Numbered from the stretch's first letter, positions 15,410-23,035 are shown. The stretch is DNA of 64,000 nucleotides from Streptomyces sp. GS7 (GCF_009834125.1 NZ_CP047146.1:3093501-3157500); one strand, 5' to 3'. Made by a program: numbers and translations. The notes: a model not told the origin generated them from the letters alone.

Positions 15410-15546
15410 TCGGGCTGATGCTCATGGGTGTGGGAGCCATGCTGATATGGATCGGCGTACACGGCCACGAGGGAACCATGTCGGAAATGCTCGGTCAGTT
15501 CTTCGGGAAGGTGCAGGCGACCGAGAAGGGGGGCGGCGGTGCCTAG
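15397..15546 (+). CDS. Tiny membrane protein (49 aa)
   Basis: ATG 15397 gives MGDVIGLMLMGVGAMLIWIG, a transmembrane helix, then a soluble tail HGHEGTMSEMLGQFFGKVQA ending in a Gly run. It overlaps the previous gene by 13 bases and the next by 8. Probable virion membrane component. Confidence 0.5.
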   Translation: MGDVIGLMLMGVGAMLIWIGVHGHEGTMSEMLGQFFGKVQATEKGGGGA

Positions 15547-16204
15547 TGAAAAGGTCCAACAAGCCGCCCAAGTTGCCGCCAAAGTGGCACCGATCCCCGC
15601 CGTTAAGGCGGGCGCCATGGCGGTTGCTGCCAAGGGAGCGAAAGACCAGGCGAAGGGGCAGACGCAGGGAAAGTCAAAGGGGGCGCCGGCACCGAAGGGG
15701 AAGGCGAAAGGGAAACGTCCTGGTGTTCCGCTACCAAAGGCCACCGGACGCTACCCCCAGGCAGTGAAGGCTGAATTCCTCGTAGCCCTGGAAATCATCG
15801 CTCTGTTTCCCCTCGTGGCGAAGAAATTTTCACCGGTTGCGTGGCTCAAACGCCTTATCGCAGTGTGGCTTACCTTCGTGTTCCTGATGCTGGCTTCCAA
15901 ATTCGGAGCCAGGACAGGAAAGGTCGCGTCCGGACTTGGCGGGCTGATTGTGCTGGGTCTGCTGGTCTATGGAGGGACGGCCAGGGAAGGGCTCTTGCTC
16001 TCCGGCGCTTTGGGGAAACTCGGGCAGGCTCTTCAATCTGGTGACGGAGGGGCGAATGCAAGTCAGTCGAGTGACACCAAACAGCAAACGCTGTTCTCCG
16101 GTGTCACTTGGCCGACCAACACCAATAGCGGTTTCGGCACCGGAACAACAACGGGACCGGGAATTCCGCCGAGTAATCAAGGGAATGGAAGTGTGAGCAC
16201 GTGA
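15539..16204 (+). CDS. Multi-pass membrane protein with basic N-terminus
   Basis: 221 residues from GTG 15539, with GAAGGGGGG upstream. Residues 1-70 are Lys/Ala/Gly-rich and basic (GAKDQAKGQTQGKSKGAPAP), suited to contacting DNA. Three hydrophobic segments follow (FLVALEIIALFPLV; LIAVWLTFVFLMLA; GGLIVLGLLVYGG). The C-terminal 50 residues are Ser/Thr/Gly/Asn-rich and probably exposed. It would fit a virion membrane protein linking the genome to the vesicle, but no family is recognised. Confidence 0.6.
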   Translation: MPSEKVQQAAQVAAKVAPIPAVKAGAMAVAAKGAKDQAKGQTQGKSKGAPAPKGKAKGKRPGVPLPKATGRYPQAVKAEFLVALEIIALFPLVAKKFSPVAWLKRLIAVWLTFVFLMLASKFGARTGKVASGLGGLIVLGLLVYGGTAREGLLLSGALGKLGQALQSGDGGANASQSSDTKQQTLFSGVTWPTNTNSGFGTGTTTGPGIPPSNQGNGSVST

Positions 16205-16359
16205 ACAAGGTCGTTGACATTCTTACCGGCGTGATTATCGTCGCCGGGATCATGGTCCTTGTGCGTCCGGGATCGCAGGGGCCCAGCTTGGTGAACTCCG
16301 TTGGTTCGTCGTTCTCTTCGATGATCAAGGCGGCAACGGGCGGGGGGTCGTGGTCGTGA
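16201..16359 (+). CDS. Small membrane protein (52 aa)
   Basis: GTG 16201 overlaps the preceding stop as GTGA. The sequence begins with VDILTGVIIVAGIMVLVRPG, a single helix, then a Ser/Gly-rich tail ending in TGGGSWS. It is coupled to the next gene by a TGATG overlap at 16357-16361. Probable virion membrane component. Confidence 0.55.
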   Translation: MNKVVDILTGVIIVAGIMVLVRPGSQGPSLVNSVGSSFSSMIKAATGGGSWS

Positions 16360-16853
16360 TGGGTCACCGCAGTAGCACCCCCTTGCCGTACGCCCAGCCA
16401 CGCTCTGACACGGCGACCCTGCGACGGGGCGACGCGTCCGGCGGACCGCCCGAGAGTGGCCGTGTACGGCACGCCTGGGGGCCGATTGAGCGTGTCGGGG
16501 GCCCCGTGTTCGCCAACCCCTCAGGCGCCGTTGAGACGCGCCGCAGGGAGCCGTACTGGCGGGCGGGCAACATGCGACCCGTCGCCGACCCGATCCGATG
16601 GACCGACTCAGGCCCCATCAGGGCCGAGCTGCACATGGACACCTTCACCTGGCGCCGCTGGAGTGGGGAGAGCCACCAGGACCGGACAGGGCTCCACACC
16701 GGTACCCCCGTCGCCATGCGGACCGCCAGGACGGCCGGGAGCAACAAGCCCCGGAACATGACCCGGCCCCGCCGGAACCGGCTGACCGAACAGCGCTACC
16801 GGGGCCAGACGTACTCGGCCACCACGCAGGTGATCGGGGGCCGTGATGGCTGA
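16359..16853 (+). CDS. Arg-rich soluble protein, possible DNA- or capsid-associated factor
   Basis: 164 residues from ATG 16359, which shares a base with the previous stop. There is no membrane segment. It is very rich in Arg, Pro, Gly and Thr (RHAWGPIERVGGPVFANPSG; ETRRREPYWRAGNMRPVADP; NMTRPRRNRLTEQRYRGQTY). The composition suits nucleic-acid binding or an extended structural protein on the virion. Within the run of membrane-protein genes it is the only strongly basic soluble one. Confidence 0.55.
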   Translation: MGHRSSTPLPYAQPRSDTATLRRGDASGGPPESGRVRHAWGPIERVGGPVFANPSGAVETRRREPYWRAGNMRPVADPIRWTDSGPIRAELHMDTFTWRRWSGESHQDRTGLHTGTPVAMRTARTAGSNKPRNMTRPRRNRLTEQRYRGQTYSATTQVIGGRDG

Positions 16854-17211
16854 AGGGGTGGACCGTGAGTTCTTCACCCGTGATCTTGGGCCCTGGCCCA
16901 TGTGGGTGTGGATTCTCGGTGGGGTCGCAGCGATGTATCTCTGGGAGAAGTTCAAGGGTTCATCGAAGAAACCTGCTGGTCAGAGTATGCCGGCGGGGAC
17001 CGGCCAGCAGGGCCAGGCCGTGAACGACGGGACCACTCCCACCAGCCAGGCCCCGGCGGTGTTCGTGCTGCCGCAGGGGGTCACGACCGATGACGCGACG
17101 CGGGTGCAGGGTGGCTGTACCGGGAACTCGGGGGTCAACTCCGGTAACCCGCCGGGGAGTTCGGGTGGCAGCGTCAAGCCCCGTCCGGGCAACGGAGGGA
17201 CTTCCGCATGA
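16846..17211 (+). CDS. Single-pass membrane protein with Gly/Ser/Pro-rich tail
   Basis: 121 residues from ATG 16846 (GTG 16843 also possible). An N-terminal acidic part and one helix, WPMWVWILGGVAAMYLW, are followed by a Lys patch (KFKGSSKKP) and a long low-complexity tail rich in Gln, Thr, Gly, Pro and Asn. It overlaps both neighbours. Probably anchored in the virion membrane with an extended outer tail. Confidence 0.55.
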   Translation: MAEGVDREFFTRDLGPWPMWVWILGGVAAMYLWEKFKGSSKKPAGQSMPAGTGQQGQAVNDGTTPTSQAPAVFVLPQGVTTDDATRVQGGCTGNSGVNSGNPPGSSGGSVKPRPGNGGTSA

Positions 17212-17327
17212 AAAAGTACCTGTTTCTGTTGAGGTTTCGTTTCGCATTCCGCGTGCGTTTGCGTCGCCTGCGGAGATCGCAGGCGAATGTGAATGACTTC
17301 GAGTCACTTCCGCGGGACTTGCTTTAG
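17208..17327 (+). CDS. Very small Arg-rich protein (39 aa), tentative
   Basis: ATG 17208 overlaps the previous stop (ATGA) and opens 39 codons, MKKYLFLLRFRFAFRVRLRR onward. The peptide is extremely basic with alternating aromatic residues and ends VNDFESLPRDLL. It could be an amphipathic membrane or DNA-binding peptide, or a chance frame. The overlap with the preceding stop is the main support. Confidence 0.35.
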   Translation: MKKYLFLLRFRFAFRVRLRRLRRSQANVNDFESLPRDLL

Positions 17328-17443
17328 ATTTCCTCGCTATAGGTCAGCGATCATCCATAGTAAAGACGAATAAGCCACCCCTGGCGGTGCCGGGGACATC
17401 GTCCTAGAGTCTTTCTCCCACCGAGCGACACACGGAGGTCACA
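17328..17443. promoter_or_regulatory. Gap between virion and replication gene blocks
   Basis: 116 bp with a short hairpin (CCCCTGGC-GGT-GCCGGGG, one mismatch, near 17376-17394) that may end the virion operon. The remainder probably holds a promoter for the replication block, since the next gene has its own strong ribosome site. No confident -10/-35 pair found. Confidence 0.35.
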
Positions 17444-17929
17444 GTGCCGCGTAAGGCGACGCAAAGCACCGACGTAACCACCACCCCCGAAGCGGAGATG
17501 ACCCGCTTCACAGATGAAGAACTCACCCGAATCCGAGAAGCCGGATTCGAATCCGTCGCATCCCATGCCGTCAACTATGAGGAATTCTCCAACTCCTACC
17601 CCGTCATCAAGGACAAGCGCGAACTCGTTGGTGTCCCGTTCATTTCGCTGGAGTGGCGATTCCATGACGGAAACAACAGCGAGTACGTGTCGGTGGTCAT
17701 TATGCGCCGAGACAACTCTCTCGCGGTGTTCAGCGACGGAGGGACCGGAATATGCAAGCAGTACAAGGAATTGACCGAGCGCATCGAACGACAGCGCGGT
17801 CCGATTAGGCACGATGACGGATTGAGCGCATCGGAATACTGGTACAACGCGGATACTGGGGCCATTTCCCGGAAGCAGCCCAACGATGGTGGGGACTGGC
17901 GAAAGGCGACCACCTTCTATCTCGCCTGA
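17444..17929 (+). CDS. Unidentified protein, possible single-stranded DNA-binding or replication accessory
   Basis: 161 residues from GTG 17444 with GGAGG eight bases upstream. A disordered Thr-rich start is followed by a helix (TDEELTRIREAGFESVASHA). Then comes a strand-rich core, GVPFISLEWRFHDGNNSEYV, SVVIMRRDNSLAVFSDGGTG, IC. The C-terminus has aromatic residues (SEYWYNADTGAI; WRKATTFYLA). This looks like a small mixed alpha/beta domain. It heads the replication block, so an SSB-like or replication role is possible, but no family motif proves it. Confidence 0.55.
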   Translation: MPRKATQSTDVTTTPEAEMTRFTDEELTRIREAGFESVASHAVNYEEFSNSYPVIKDKRELVGVPFISLEWRFHDGNNSEYVSVVIMRRDNSLAVFSDGGTGICKQYKELTERIERQRGPIRHDDGLSASEYWYNADTGAISRKQPNDGGDWRKATTFYLA

Positions 17930-18006
17930 TCACCCTGGAAAACTGGCGGGGCACGCGCAATGGGCAACGTGTGCCCCGCCTTTCCTGTAGCTGAAAGGGG
18001 CGCTTA

Positions 18007-18468
18007 GTGGCCAGTCGCCGCGAATGGTCCTCCCTCAGCGACGGATACCGCTCACGGCTCGAAAGGTCCGGCATCGACCGTGCAGCCTATGAATCCGGGG
18101 CATCCCTCAAATCCGCACGAGGTCACCGGGAGACACCTGAGCACCCACGCGACGCGGCCCGGCGACCGGCCGAGTTCACTGCCTACCGAGTTCGCAACGC
18201 GAAGAATATCAACGTGCTCACCGATGACGGGCTACGGCGGGTGCGACTCGACAAAGCCGACCGTAGCAAAGTCGCGCAACACTGGAATGCCGCCAAGCTA
18301 TGGGCGAAGAAAGGCCAGGCCGACAAAGTCAACGCCATGGCTGGAGTCACCGTGCAAGACGTAGACACCGGAGAAAACATTCCACTTGCCGGAGCGAGCA
18401 TGCAGCTGTACCAACTCGCAATCACTGGGCAAATGAACGTCGAATCCATCTACGTCCCCGCCGCGTGA
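18007..18468 (+). CDS. Basic protein upstream of the polymerase; terminal-protein candidate
   Basis: 153 residues from GTG 18007 (AGGGGCG upstream). The N-terminus reads LSDGYRSRLERSGIDRAAYE, SGASLKSARGHRETPEHPRD. The middle is basic and helical (KADRSKVAQHWNAAKLWAKK). The C-terminus ends MNVESIYVPAA, with Ser, Tyr and Thr available as possible priming hydroxyls. In protein-primed phages the terminal protein gene lies just before the polymerase gene, and this is the only sizeable soluble candidate there. The assignment is inference. Confidence 0.45.
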   Translation: MASRREWSSLSDGYRSRLERSGIDRAAYESGASLKSARGHRETPEHPRDAARRPAEFTAYRVRNAKNINVLTDDGLRRVRLDKADRSKVAQHWNAAKLWAKKGQADKVNAMAGVTVQDVDTGENIPLAGASMQLYQLAITGQMNVESIYVPAA

Positions 18469-18478
18469 AAGGGTGAAT

Positions 18479-18754
18479 GTGCGCTACGAAGAACACCACA
18501 TAGCCGGACGACGAAACGGCAACGCCACCATCCGACTGTGCGTCGATTGCCACCGCCGTATTACGGCGTGCCAGGGGGCTGTAGGCGTTCCCCTTTCCGG
18601 CACCATTGAGGAAACCCAACGCACCGCAGCCATGGTTCTGGGACTACTCATCATAGTGGAGACGATCACCAATGCCTACGCCCGACGAATCGCCGAACGC
18701 TACGGACTCCACCCCGACCCCCGAACGGGATACCGAACCCCTCGTGCTGCCTAA
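18479..18754 (+). CDS. Small HNH-endonuclease-like protein
   Basis: 91 residues from GTG 18479 (GAAAGG six bases upstream; GTG 18473 also possible). The HNH-type pattern is YEEHHIAGRRNGNATIRLCV then DCHRRI: paired His6-His7, Asn15, and a C21-x2-C24-His25 zinc or metal knuckle. After it comes a helical segment including MVLGLLIIVETITNAYARRI. HNH nucleases are common partner genes in casposons and phages. It lies between the terminal-protein candidate and the polymerase, and its last 83 bases overlap a further small gene. Confidence 0.6.
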   Translation: MRYEEHHIAGRRNGNATIRLCVDCHRRITACQGAVGVPLSGTIEETQRTAAMVLGLLIIVETITNAYARRIAERYGLHPDPRTGYRTPRAA

Positions 18755-18821
18755 GCCCGAAGACCTCATTCCGACTAAGCCGCGAATCATGGACGTCATT
18801 TTCCGGGGGCTGGAACCATGA
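18672..18821 (+). CDS. 49-residue Pro/Thr-rich protein coupled to the polymerase
   Basis: ATG 18672 opens within the HNH gene in another frame and runs 49 codons to a TGA that overlaps the polymerase ATG (ATGA at 18818-18821). The product is acidic and proline-rich (MPTPDESPNATDSTPTPERD) and ends KPRIMDVIFRGLEP. The exact coupling to the polymerase start favours a real gene. Role unknown. Confidence 0.5.
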   Translation: MPTPDESPNATDSTPTPERDTEPLVLPKPEDLIPTKPRIMDVIFRGLEP

Positions 18822-21511
18822 GGCACATTCTCGTTTTCGACACCGAAACCACGACTGACACCGTGCAGAATCTCAACTTCGGCGCGTTCCGCATCTACGA
18901 ACTCGACTACGAAGGGCAGATACTCACCCTGATAGAAGAAGGCATCTTCTATCAGGACGACTTGCCGGAACGCGATCCGGCGGGATTCGCAACACTGCGG
19001 GAATACGCCGAGTCCCACACGGCCCCGATCGATCACCGCATCCTGTCGATATCGATCGCGGTGCGGAAGCTGCATTTCCTCTCCCGTGCCGAATTCGTCG
19101 AACACTACCTATGGCGACGAGCCTACCGGTATCGCATGGGAGTGGTCGGTTTCAATCTTCCATTCGACATTTCGCGTATCGCCATCGACGTGGGCGCCGC
19201 ACGAGGATTCTACGATGGCGGATTCTCGTTCAAACTCTGGGAAGACAACGACCGCTGGCGCCCCCGTCTTCGCGTAAAGCACCTGGATTCGAAGAAGTCG
19301 TTCATAGGGTGGGGGACGACTCCCGAGCACAAATGGCGGGGACTTTTCATTGACTGCCGCACCCTGTCATTCGGACTCACCAGCATGCCCCACTCCCTCG
19401 AATCAGCCTGCCGGGCATTCGGCGTTGTAGGGAAGAACCCTGTTACGGAACACGGCGTGATCGCCCCCGAGTACATCGACTATTGCCGTGAGGACGTAGC
19501 CGCGACCGCCCGCCTTTTCGACGCCATGCTGAGGGAGTTCTACAAGCACCCCATACCTAAGTTGGCGCATCAGGTCTACTCGCCCGCCACATTGGCGAAA
19601 GGCTATTTCGAAGCCATGGGCATTACCCCGCACATGGGCCGTTCCTCGGTTCCGGACGACGTGTTGGGGTTCACCATGTCCACCTTCTACGGGGGCCGGG
19701 CCGAAGCACGCATCCGACGCGTGCACGTCCCCGTGAGCGTTCTCGACTTCACATCGATGTATCCCACCGTTGGTCACCTCATGGGTCTGTGGGACCTGAT
19801 CACGTCTGCCGATATCCAAGCTGAGGAATTTGACCTCGACCTGTCGAACGTCGATGTGGGCTACTGCCTGAATCCTGATAACTGGCCTGACTTCGTCGGC
19901 ATCGCTCAAGTCTGGCCGGAGAAAGACGTGCTACCCGTACGCACTCACTATGGGCCAGACGAAACCCCCAACATCGGTGTCAACTACTTCAGCGCCACCG
20001 AGCCACATTGGTACGCCATTCCCGACGTAATCGCATCGACTCTCCTTACCGGAAAGGCTCCGAGGGTGTTGAAGGCGTATCGGTTCACGTCGGCCGGCCG
20101 CGCCCCTTCACTTCAGCCTGTGTCGCTCCTGGGGCGCATCGCAGTATCCCCGGAAGAGGATTTCTTCAAATACGCAGTGGAGGAACGCCAGCGGGTGAAG
20201 AACTCCGATCCACAATTGGCAGCGCTACTCAAAACCGTAGTGAACTCCGGCAGTTACGGAATTTTCGCCCAGGTCAACCGCAAGAAATTCGCGCAACCGA
20301 CACCGGGCAAACTGCTGCACCGTACCGGAGTAACCCAACGCGTAAGCACGACCAAAGAAACTCCCGGCGAGTATTGCTACCCGCCACTGGCAACCATGCC
20401 GACATCCGGCGCCCGACTCATGCTCGCACTCATGGAACGCATCGTGATGGACGCTGGAGGCTATTACGCGTTCATGGACACAGATTCCTGTGCGGTAACT
20501 GGCGCCGATCCCGATGCCATCATTGAACGATTCGACGCACTGAACCCCTATGACCGGGACTTGGTGCCCCACATGCTCAAACGGGAATTTGACGGATACG
20601 CTTACGTCATCAGTGCCAAGCGCTACGTACTCACCGACGCGGCCGGGAACATCGTCAAGAGTTCGGAACATGGTCTCGGCTATCTCATGGCACCGGAGAA
20701 GGGCAAGCACAAAGCGTGGATTGAAAAACTGTGGCGTGCCATTCTCGATGACGAAGAACCAGAATGGGGAACCCTCCCCGCCCTCATGCCGCACAGCGTT
20801 TCATCCTGGAACCTCTACAACGCCTTCCGGACCCTCAACGAGAAAAAGCCCTACCCGCAGCAAATGAAACCCTTTAATTTCATGATGATCGGGCAGGTGC
20901 AGCCCATGTACCGGCAACCGGAAGGGGGAATGCTCATCGCACCCTACGAAGCCGACAGTACGCAATGGGGGCACGTGACATGGGTGGACAGGAACAACCC
21001 CATCAAGCCCCACAAACGGCCTCCCCTGGTGAACTTTCAAGACGTCATCGACGACTACGCCGTACACCCGGAATGGAAATTCGAAGACCTCAACGGACAG
21101 CTCTGTGTACCGCCAACCCGAGGAATACTACGGCGCCAATGGATACACGCCCCGAGCGCCACCACAATAGGCAAGGAATCCAACAGCCTGGAAGGAACCG
21201 AACTACTCGAAGCCGAAGGAATCGCAACGGTCCTTTTCGGGAAGACCTGGGAAGACTGGTTCCCCCTCGTTGACTTTTTCCTCGACCGGTGCGCCGAAAA
21301 CAGAGTCGCGTCACGAACCCAAGTCAAGCAGTACCGAAAATGCAGCAAACCCCGACCGCAGAAAATGAAGGAGATCATCCAAGCCAGCGCACTCTACGCA
21401 TGGCAAGACCTCAAAAAAGAACACGCGGACTCGATACTGAACCTCGACCCGCTACACGTACTGCAAACCTGGTATCACCTACACCACGGTGACCCCGACA
21501 TGCCGATCTGA
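18818..21511 (+). CDS. Family B DNA polymerase with 3'-5' exonuclease
   Basis: 897 residues from ATG 18818. Exonuclease motifs are FDTET (Asp8, Glu10), GFNLPFD near 111-117 and YCREDVAAT with Asp226. Polymerase motifs are A, VLDFTSMYPT with Asp310; B, KTVVNSGSYG from Lys472; and C, MDTDS with Asp554 and Asp556. A KRY motif sits at 601. About 150 residues separate motifs A and B, room for an insertion such as the TPR1 of protein-primed polymerases. It is longer than phi29 or PRD1 polymerase. It probably replicates the element through its terminal repeats. Protein priming is inferred, not shown. Confidence 0.9.
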   Translation: MRHILVFDTETTTDTVQNLNFGAFRIYELDYEGQILTLIEEGIFYQDDLPERDPAGFATLREYAESHTAPIDHRILSISIAVRKLHFLSRAEFVEHYLWRRAYRYRMGVVGFNLPFDISRIAIDVGAARGFYDGGFSFKLWEDNDRWRPRLRVKHLDSKKSFIGWGTTPEHKWRGLFIDCRTLSFGLTSMPHSLESACRAFGVVGKNPVTEHGVIAPEYIDYCREDVAATARLFDAMLREFYKHPIPKLAHQVYSPATLAKGYFEAMGITPHMGRSSVPDDVLGFTMSTFYGGRAEARIRRVHVPVSVLDFTSMYPTVGHLMGLWDLITSADIQAEEFDLDLSNVDVGYCLNPDNWPDFVGIAQVWPEKDVLPVRTHYGPDETPNIGVNYFSATEPHWYAIPDVIASTLLTGKAPRVLKAYRFTSAGRAPSLQPVSLLGRIAVSPEEDFFKYAVEERQRVKNSDPQLAALLKTVVNSGSYGIFAQVNRKKFAQPTPGKLLHRTGVTQRVSTTKETPGEYCYPPLATMPTSGARLMLALMERIVMDAGGYYAFMDTDSCAVTGADPDAIIERFDALNPYDRDLVPHMLKREFDGYAYVISAKRYVLTDAAGNIVKSSEHGLGYLMAPEKGKHKAWIEKLWRAILDDEEPEWGTLPALMPHSVSSWNLYNAFRTLNEKKPYPQQMKPFNFMMIGQVQPMYRQPEGGMLIAPYEADSTQWGHVTWVDRNNPIKPHKRPPLVNFQDVIDDYAVHPEWKFEDLNGQLCVPPTRGILRRQWIHAPSATTIGKESNSLEGTELLEAEGIATVLFGKTWEDWFPLVDFFLDRCAENRVASRTQVKQYRKCSKPRPQKMKEIIQASALYAWQDLKKEHADSILNLDPLHVLQTWYHLHHGDPDMPI

Positions 21512-21519
21512 AAAATAAA

Positions 21520-21548
21520 GGACCCTCCAGCCCCACGCTGGAGGGTCC
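21520..21548 (+). terminator. Terminator after the DNA polymerase gene
   Basis: Perfect 12-bp stem, GGACCCTCCAGC paired with GCTGGAGGGTCC, with a five-base loop, nine bases after the polymerase stop codon and behind an A-rich stretch. It ends the long rightward operon; without a T run on this side it may also act on leftward transcripts. Confidence 0.8.
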
Positions 21549-21552
21549 CACT

Positions 21553-21583
21553 GTGTCTGACAACTCGGTCTGTCAGGCGACAC
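21553..21583 (-). terminator. Imperfect hairpin after the small-protein operon
   Basis: GTGTCTGACA and TGTCAGGCGACAC can pair with an 8-base loop and a small bulge. It lies about 110 bp past the end of the leftward operon at 21697-22707 and next to the polymerase terminator. The weak structure makes this tentative. Confidence 0.35.
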
Positions 21584-21696
21584 CACTATAGCCGCTGATC
21601 TGGGCTACATAGCTCGTCAAGGTGATGAGGTTGCACCAGATGCACGTCAATTGGTTTCCGTTTCGTAGCTCTGTCTCGTGCTCTCCGGTGGGGCTG

Positions 21697-21960
21697 TCAG
21701 GACACATTGCGTGGCTCTTTTCCTTGGTTGGTCCCCGACGGACGGTCAGTGAAAACCGCCCTGCAATAGTCGAACGCTGTCAATTCGAAGTGATCGTCAC
21801 CGGTGTCACGAGCGTGCTTGAGACACCACTCCCGAGCTTCCTCCGGGGTTGGGGTATCGACGCAGAATTCCCCGCAGATTTGGCACTTCCCCACGTGCAG
21901 CTGATGCCAATTCGGATTGAACAGGAGCGTCCATTCCTGCGGGCTCTTACGCGCACTCAT
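21697..21960 (-). CDS. DUF7848-like small zinc-ribbon-type protein
   Basis: 87 residues from ATG 21960, overlapping the previous stop (ATGA). The Streptomyces pattern of a short WTL start, CQICGEFC cysteines near 25-32, then EEAREWCLKHARDTGDDHFE is present. These small proteins often accompany HTH-DUF5753/DUF397 genes in Streptomyces accessory loci; function unknown. Last gene of a four-gene coupled operon. Confidence 0.65.
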   Translation of the reverse strand: MSARKSPQEWTLLFNPNWHQLHVGKCQICGEFCVDTPTPEEAREWCLKHARDTGDDHFELTAFDYCRAVFTDRPSGTNQGKEPRNVS

Positions 21961-22196
21961 GACGTGCCCTCCGGGCGCTCCGGGGCATCACTGGCTGCTG
22001 CCTGCACGGCATCAATGCACCTGTCCAGACCACGAACGATCTCTTCGAGTTCCTGCTCCGTCAGAGCATCCATCCACGCGGTACGTGCCTGGAGTGCCGA
22101 CCGCAGCGGCTCAAGCTGCCCGTCCAACTCCCTATGCCTTGCAGGCCGCTTCCACGCTCGCTCTCCCCGGTCGCACAACCGCCACCAGGCGCTCAT
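21957..22196 (-). CDS. Small helical protein of the accessory operon
   Basis: 79 residues from ATG 22196 (MSAWWRLCDRGERAWKRPAR), which overlaps the stop of the preceding gene. It is almost entirely helical and charged, with a possible coiled coil (ELDGQLEPLRSALQARTAWM; LTEQELEEIVRGLDRCIDAV). No family recognised. Confidence 0.6.
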   Translation of the reverse strand: MSAWWRLCDRGERAWKRPARHRELDGQLEPLRSALQARTAWMDALTEQELEEIVRGLDRCIDAVQAAASDAPERPEGTS

Positions 22197-22384
22197 TTGC
22201 GGGCCGCCTTCGGGTGAGGGTGCTCCCCGATCTCCACCGTGCACATAGCGGCACGGCCATGCTCCTGGCGCTTCCGAGCGTCAGCTCGCTGCTTCACCAG
22301 CTCCCGGCAGACGTCGCACCCCGGCGCCGGTTGAGGGTCCCCGTACGGGTCCGGCAGGTGCACGGGAGGAGTCATGCTGTCCAT
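22193..22384 (-). CDS. Small CxxC protein of the accessory operon
   Basis: 63 residues from ATG 22384, coupled to the previous stop by TGATG. The motif CDVCRELVKQRADARKRQEH is of a type often seen in Streptomyces small proteins next to HTH regulators, with a second Cys later (AAMCTVEIGEH). It probably binds zinc. Function unknown. Confidence 0.6.
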   Translation of the reverse strand: MDSMTPPVHLPDPYGDPQPAPGCDVCRELVKQRADARKRQEHGRAAMCTVEIGEHPHPKAARK

Positions 22385-22707
22385 CAGCACCCCACCTCCA
22401 CACCGTGAATCCAACGCGGCCCCGCCTCGACGCCATACGTCGCCAGCCACAGAGCCCGGCGCCGTCCACGCTGCAACCGCCGCTCCTGGCGCTCCTGGCG
22501 CTCTTCGGGGGTGAGGATGTACGGACGGAGGAACGCCACGTCCTCACCCCGCAGCAACCGCTGTTCGGCAGGGACACGAGGGATCGTGAGCGTGGGGGTG
22601 TCGGGGAGTTCGGGGGTGGGCGGTGCGTCGGCCGAACGATGCCGACCCCCGGCGGGCAGTAACGCCCGCAGCAGCGATTCGAAGATCGTTCGGATAGTGT
22701 TGCGCAT
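22384..22707 (-). CDS. First protein of the accessory operon, unidentified
   Basis: 107 residues from ATG 22707 (MRNTIRTIFESLLRALLPAG). An amphipathic N-terminal helix is followed by a Pro/Thr-rich linker, then LLRGEDVAFLRPYILTPEER and an Arg/Glu-rich helix. It heads the operon 22707 to 21697 and is divergent from the HTH regulator gene. Arg-rich pieces could bind nucleic acid. No family recognised. Confidence 0.55.
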   Translation of the reverse strand: MRNTIRTIFESLLRALLPAGGRHRSADAPPTPELPDTPTLTIPRVPAEQRLLRGEDVAFLRPYILTPEERQERQERRLQRGRRRALWLATYGVEAGPRWIHGVEVGC

Positions 22708-23035
22708 GCTTCAACCTCCACACGGTTGGGGCCACGCCCCCGGGCCGGTCGCATCGGTCGCGGGGGTCTTGCGTGTGGCCGTGTCTCTGTAGCGCTCTCT
22801 CCCGAGACTTCCGAGGAAGACATCCGGGACTAGATCGAGCCCTCACATCTGCACTGGTTTCAAAGGCAGTTGAAGCCAGGACAGGCGGTCAGCATGCTCT
22901 TGATGGCAAGCAATCTGCAAGACCTCAGAGTGCAGTTCAGCGATAAGTCAACCCCCATTGCGAAGTGAGGCGCTTCACTGCTTTCATTTCGAGTGGCCAG
23001 AGTCCTTCACACTGAGATGAGGAAGGGGGCGGCGC
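22708..23035. promoter_or_regulatory. Divergent control region of the accessory module
   Basis: 328 bp without a gene between the small-protein operon and the HTH-DUF5753 gene. Two candidate operators are visible: GG(T/C)TTCAA-N6-TTGAAGCC at 22856-22877, and AGTGA-N6-TCACT at 22964-22979, the latter some 57 bp before the regulator start. Promoters for both directions must lie here. I see nothing else in it. Confidence 0.45.

Noticed and set aside
15448..15767. Basic Arg-rich frame overlapping the genes at 15397 and 15539
   Set aside because: Alternative frame of a coupled gene chain; no ribosome site and the overlapping frames have membrane-protein patterns.
17351..17812. Leftward frame antisense to the gene at 17444
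   Set aside because: The forward frame has a clear ribosome site and normal protein pattern; the reverse frame has no start signal or recognisable motif.
19403..19909. Leftward frames inside the DNA polymerase gene
   Set aside because: They lie opposite conserved polymerase motifs and are His/Val/Gly-rich shadows.
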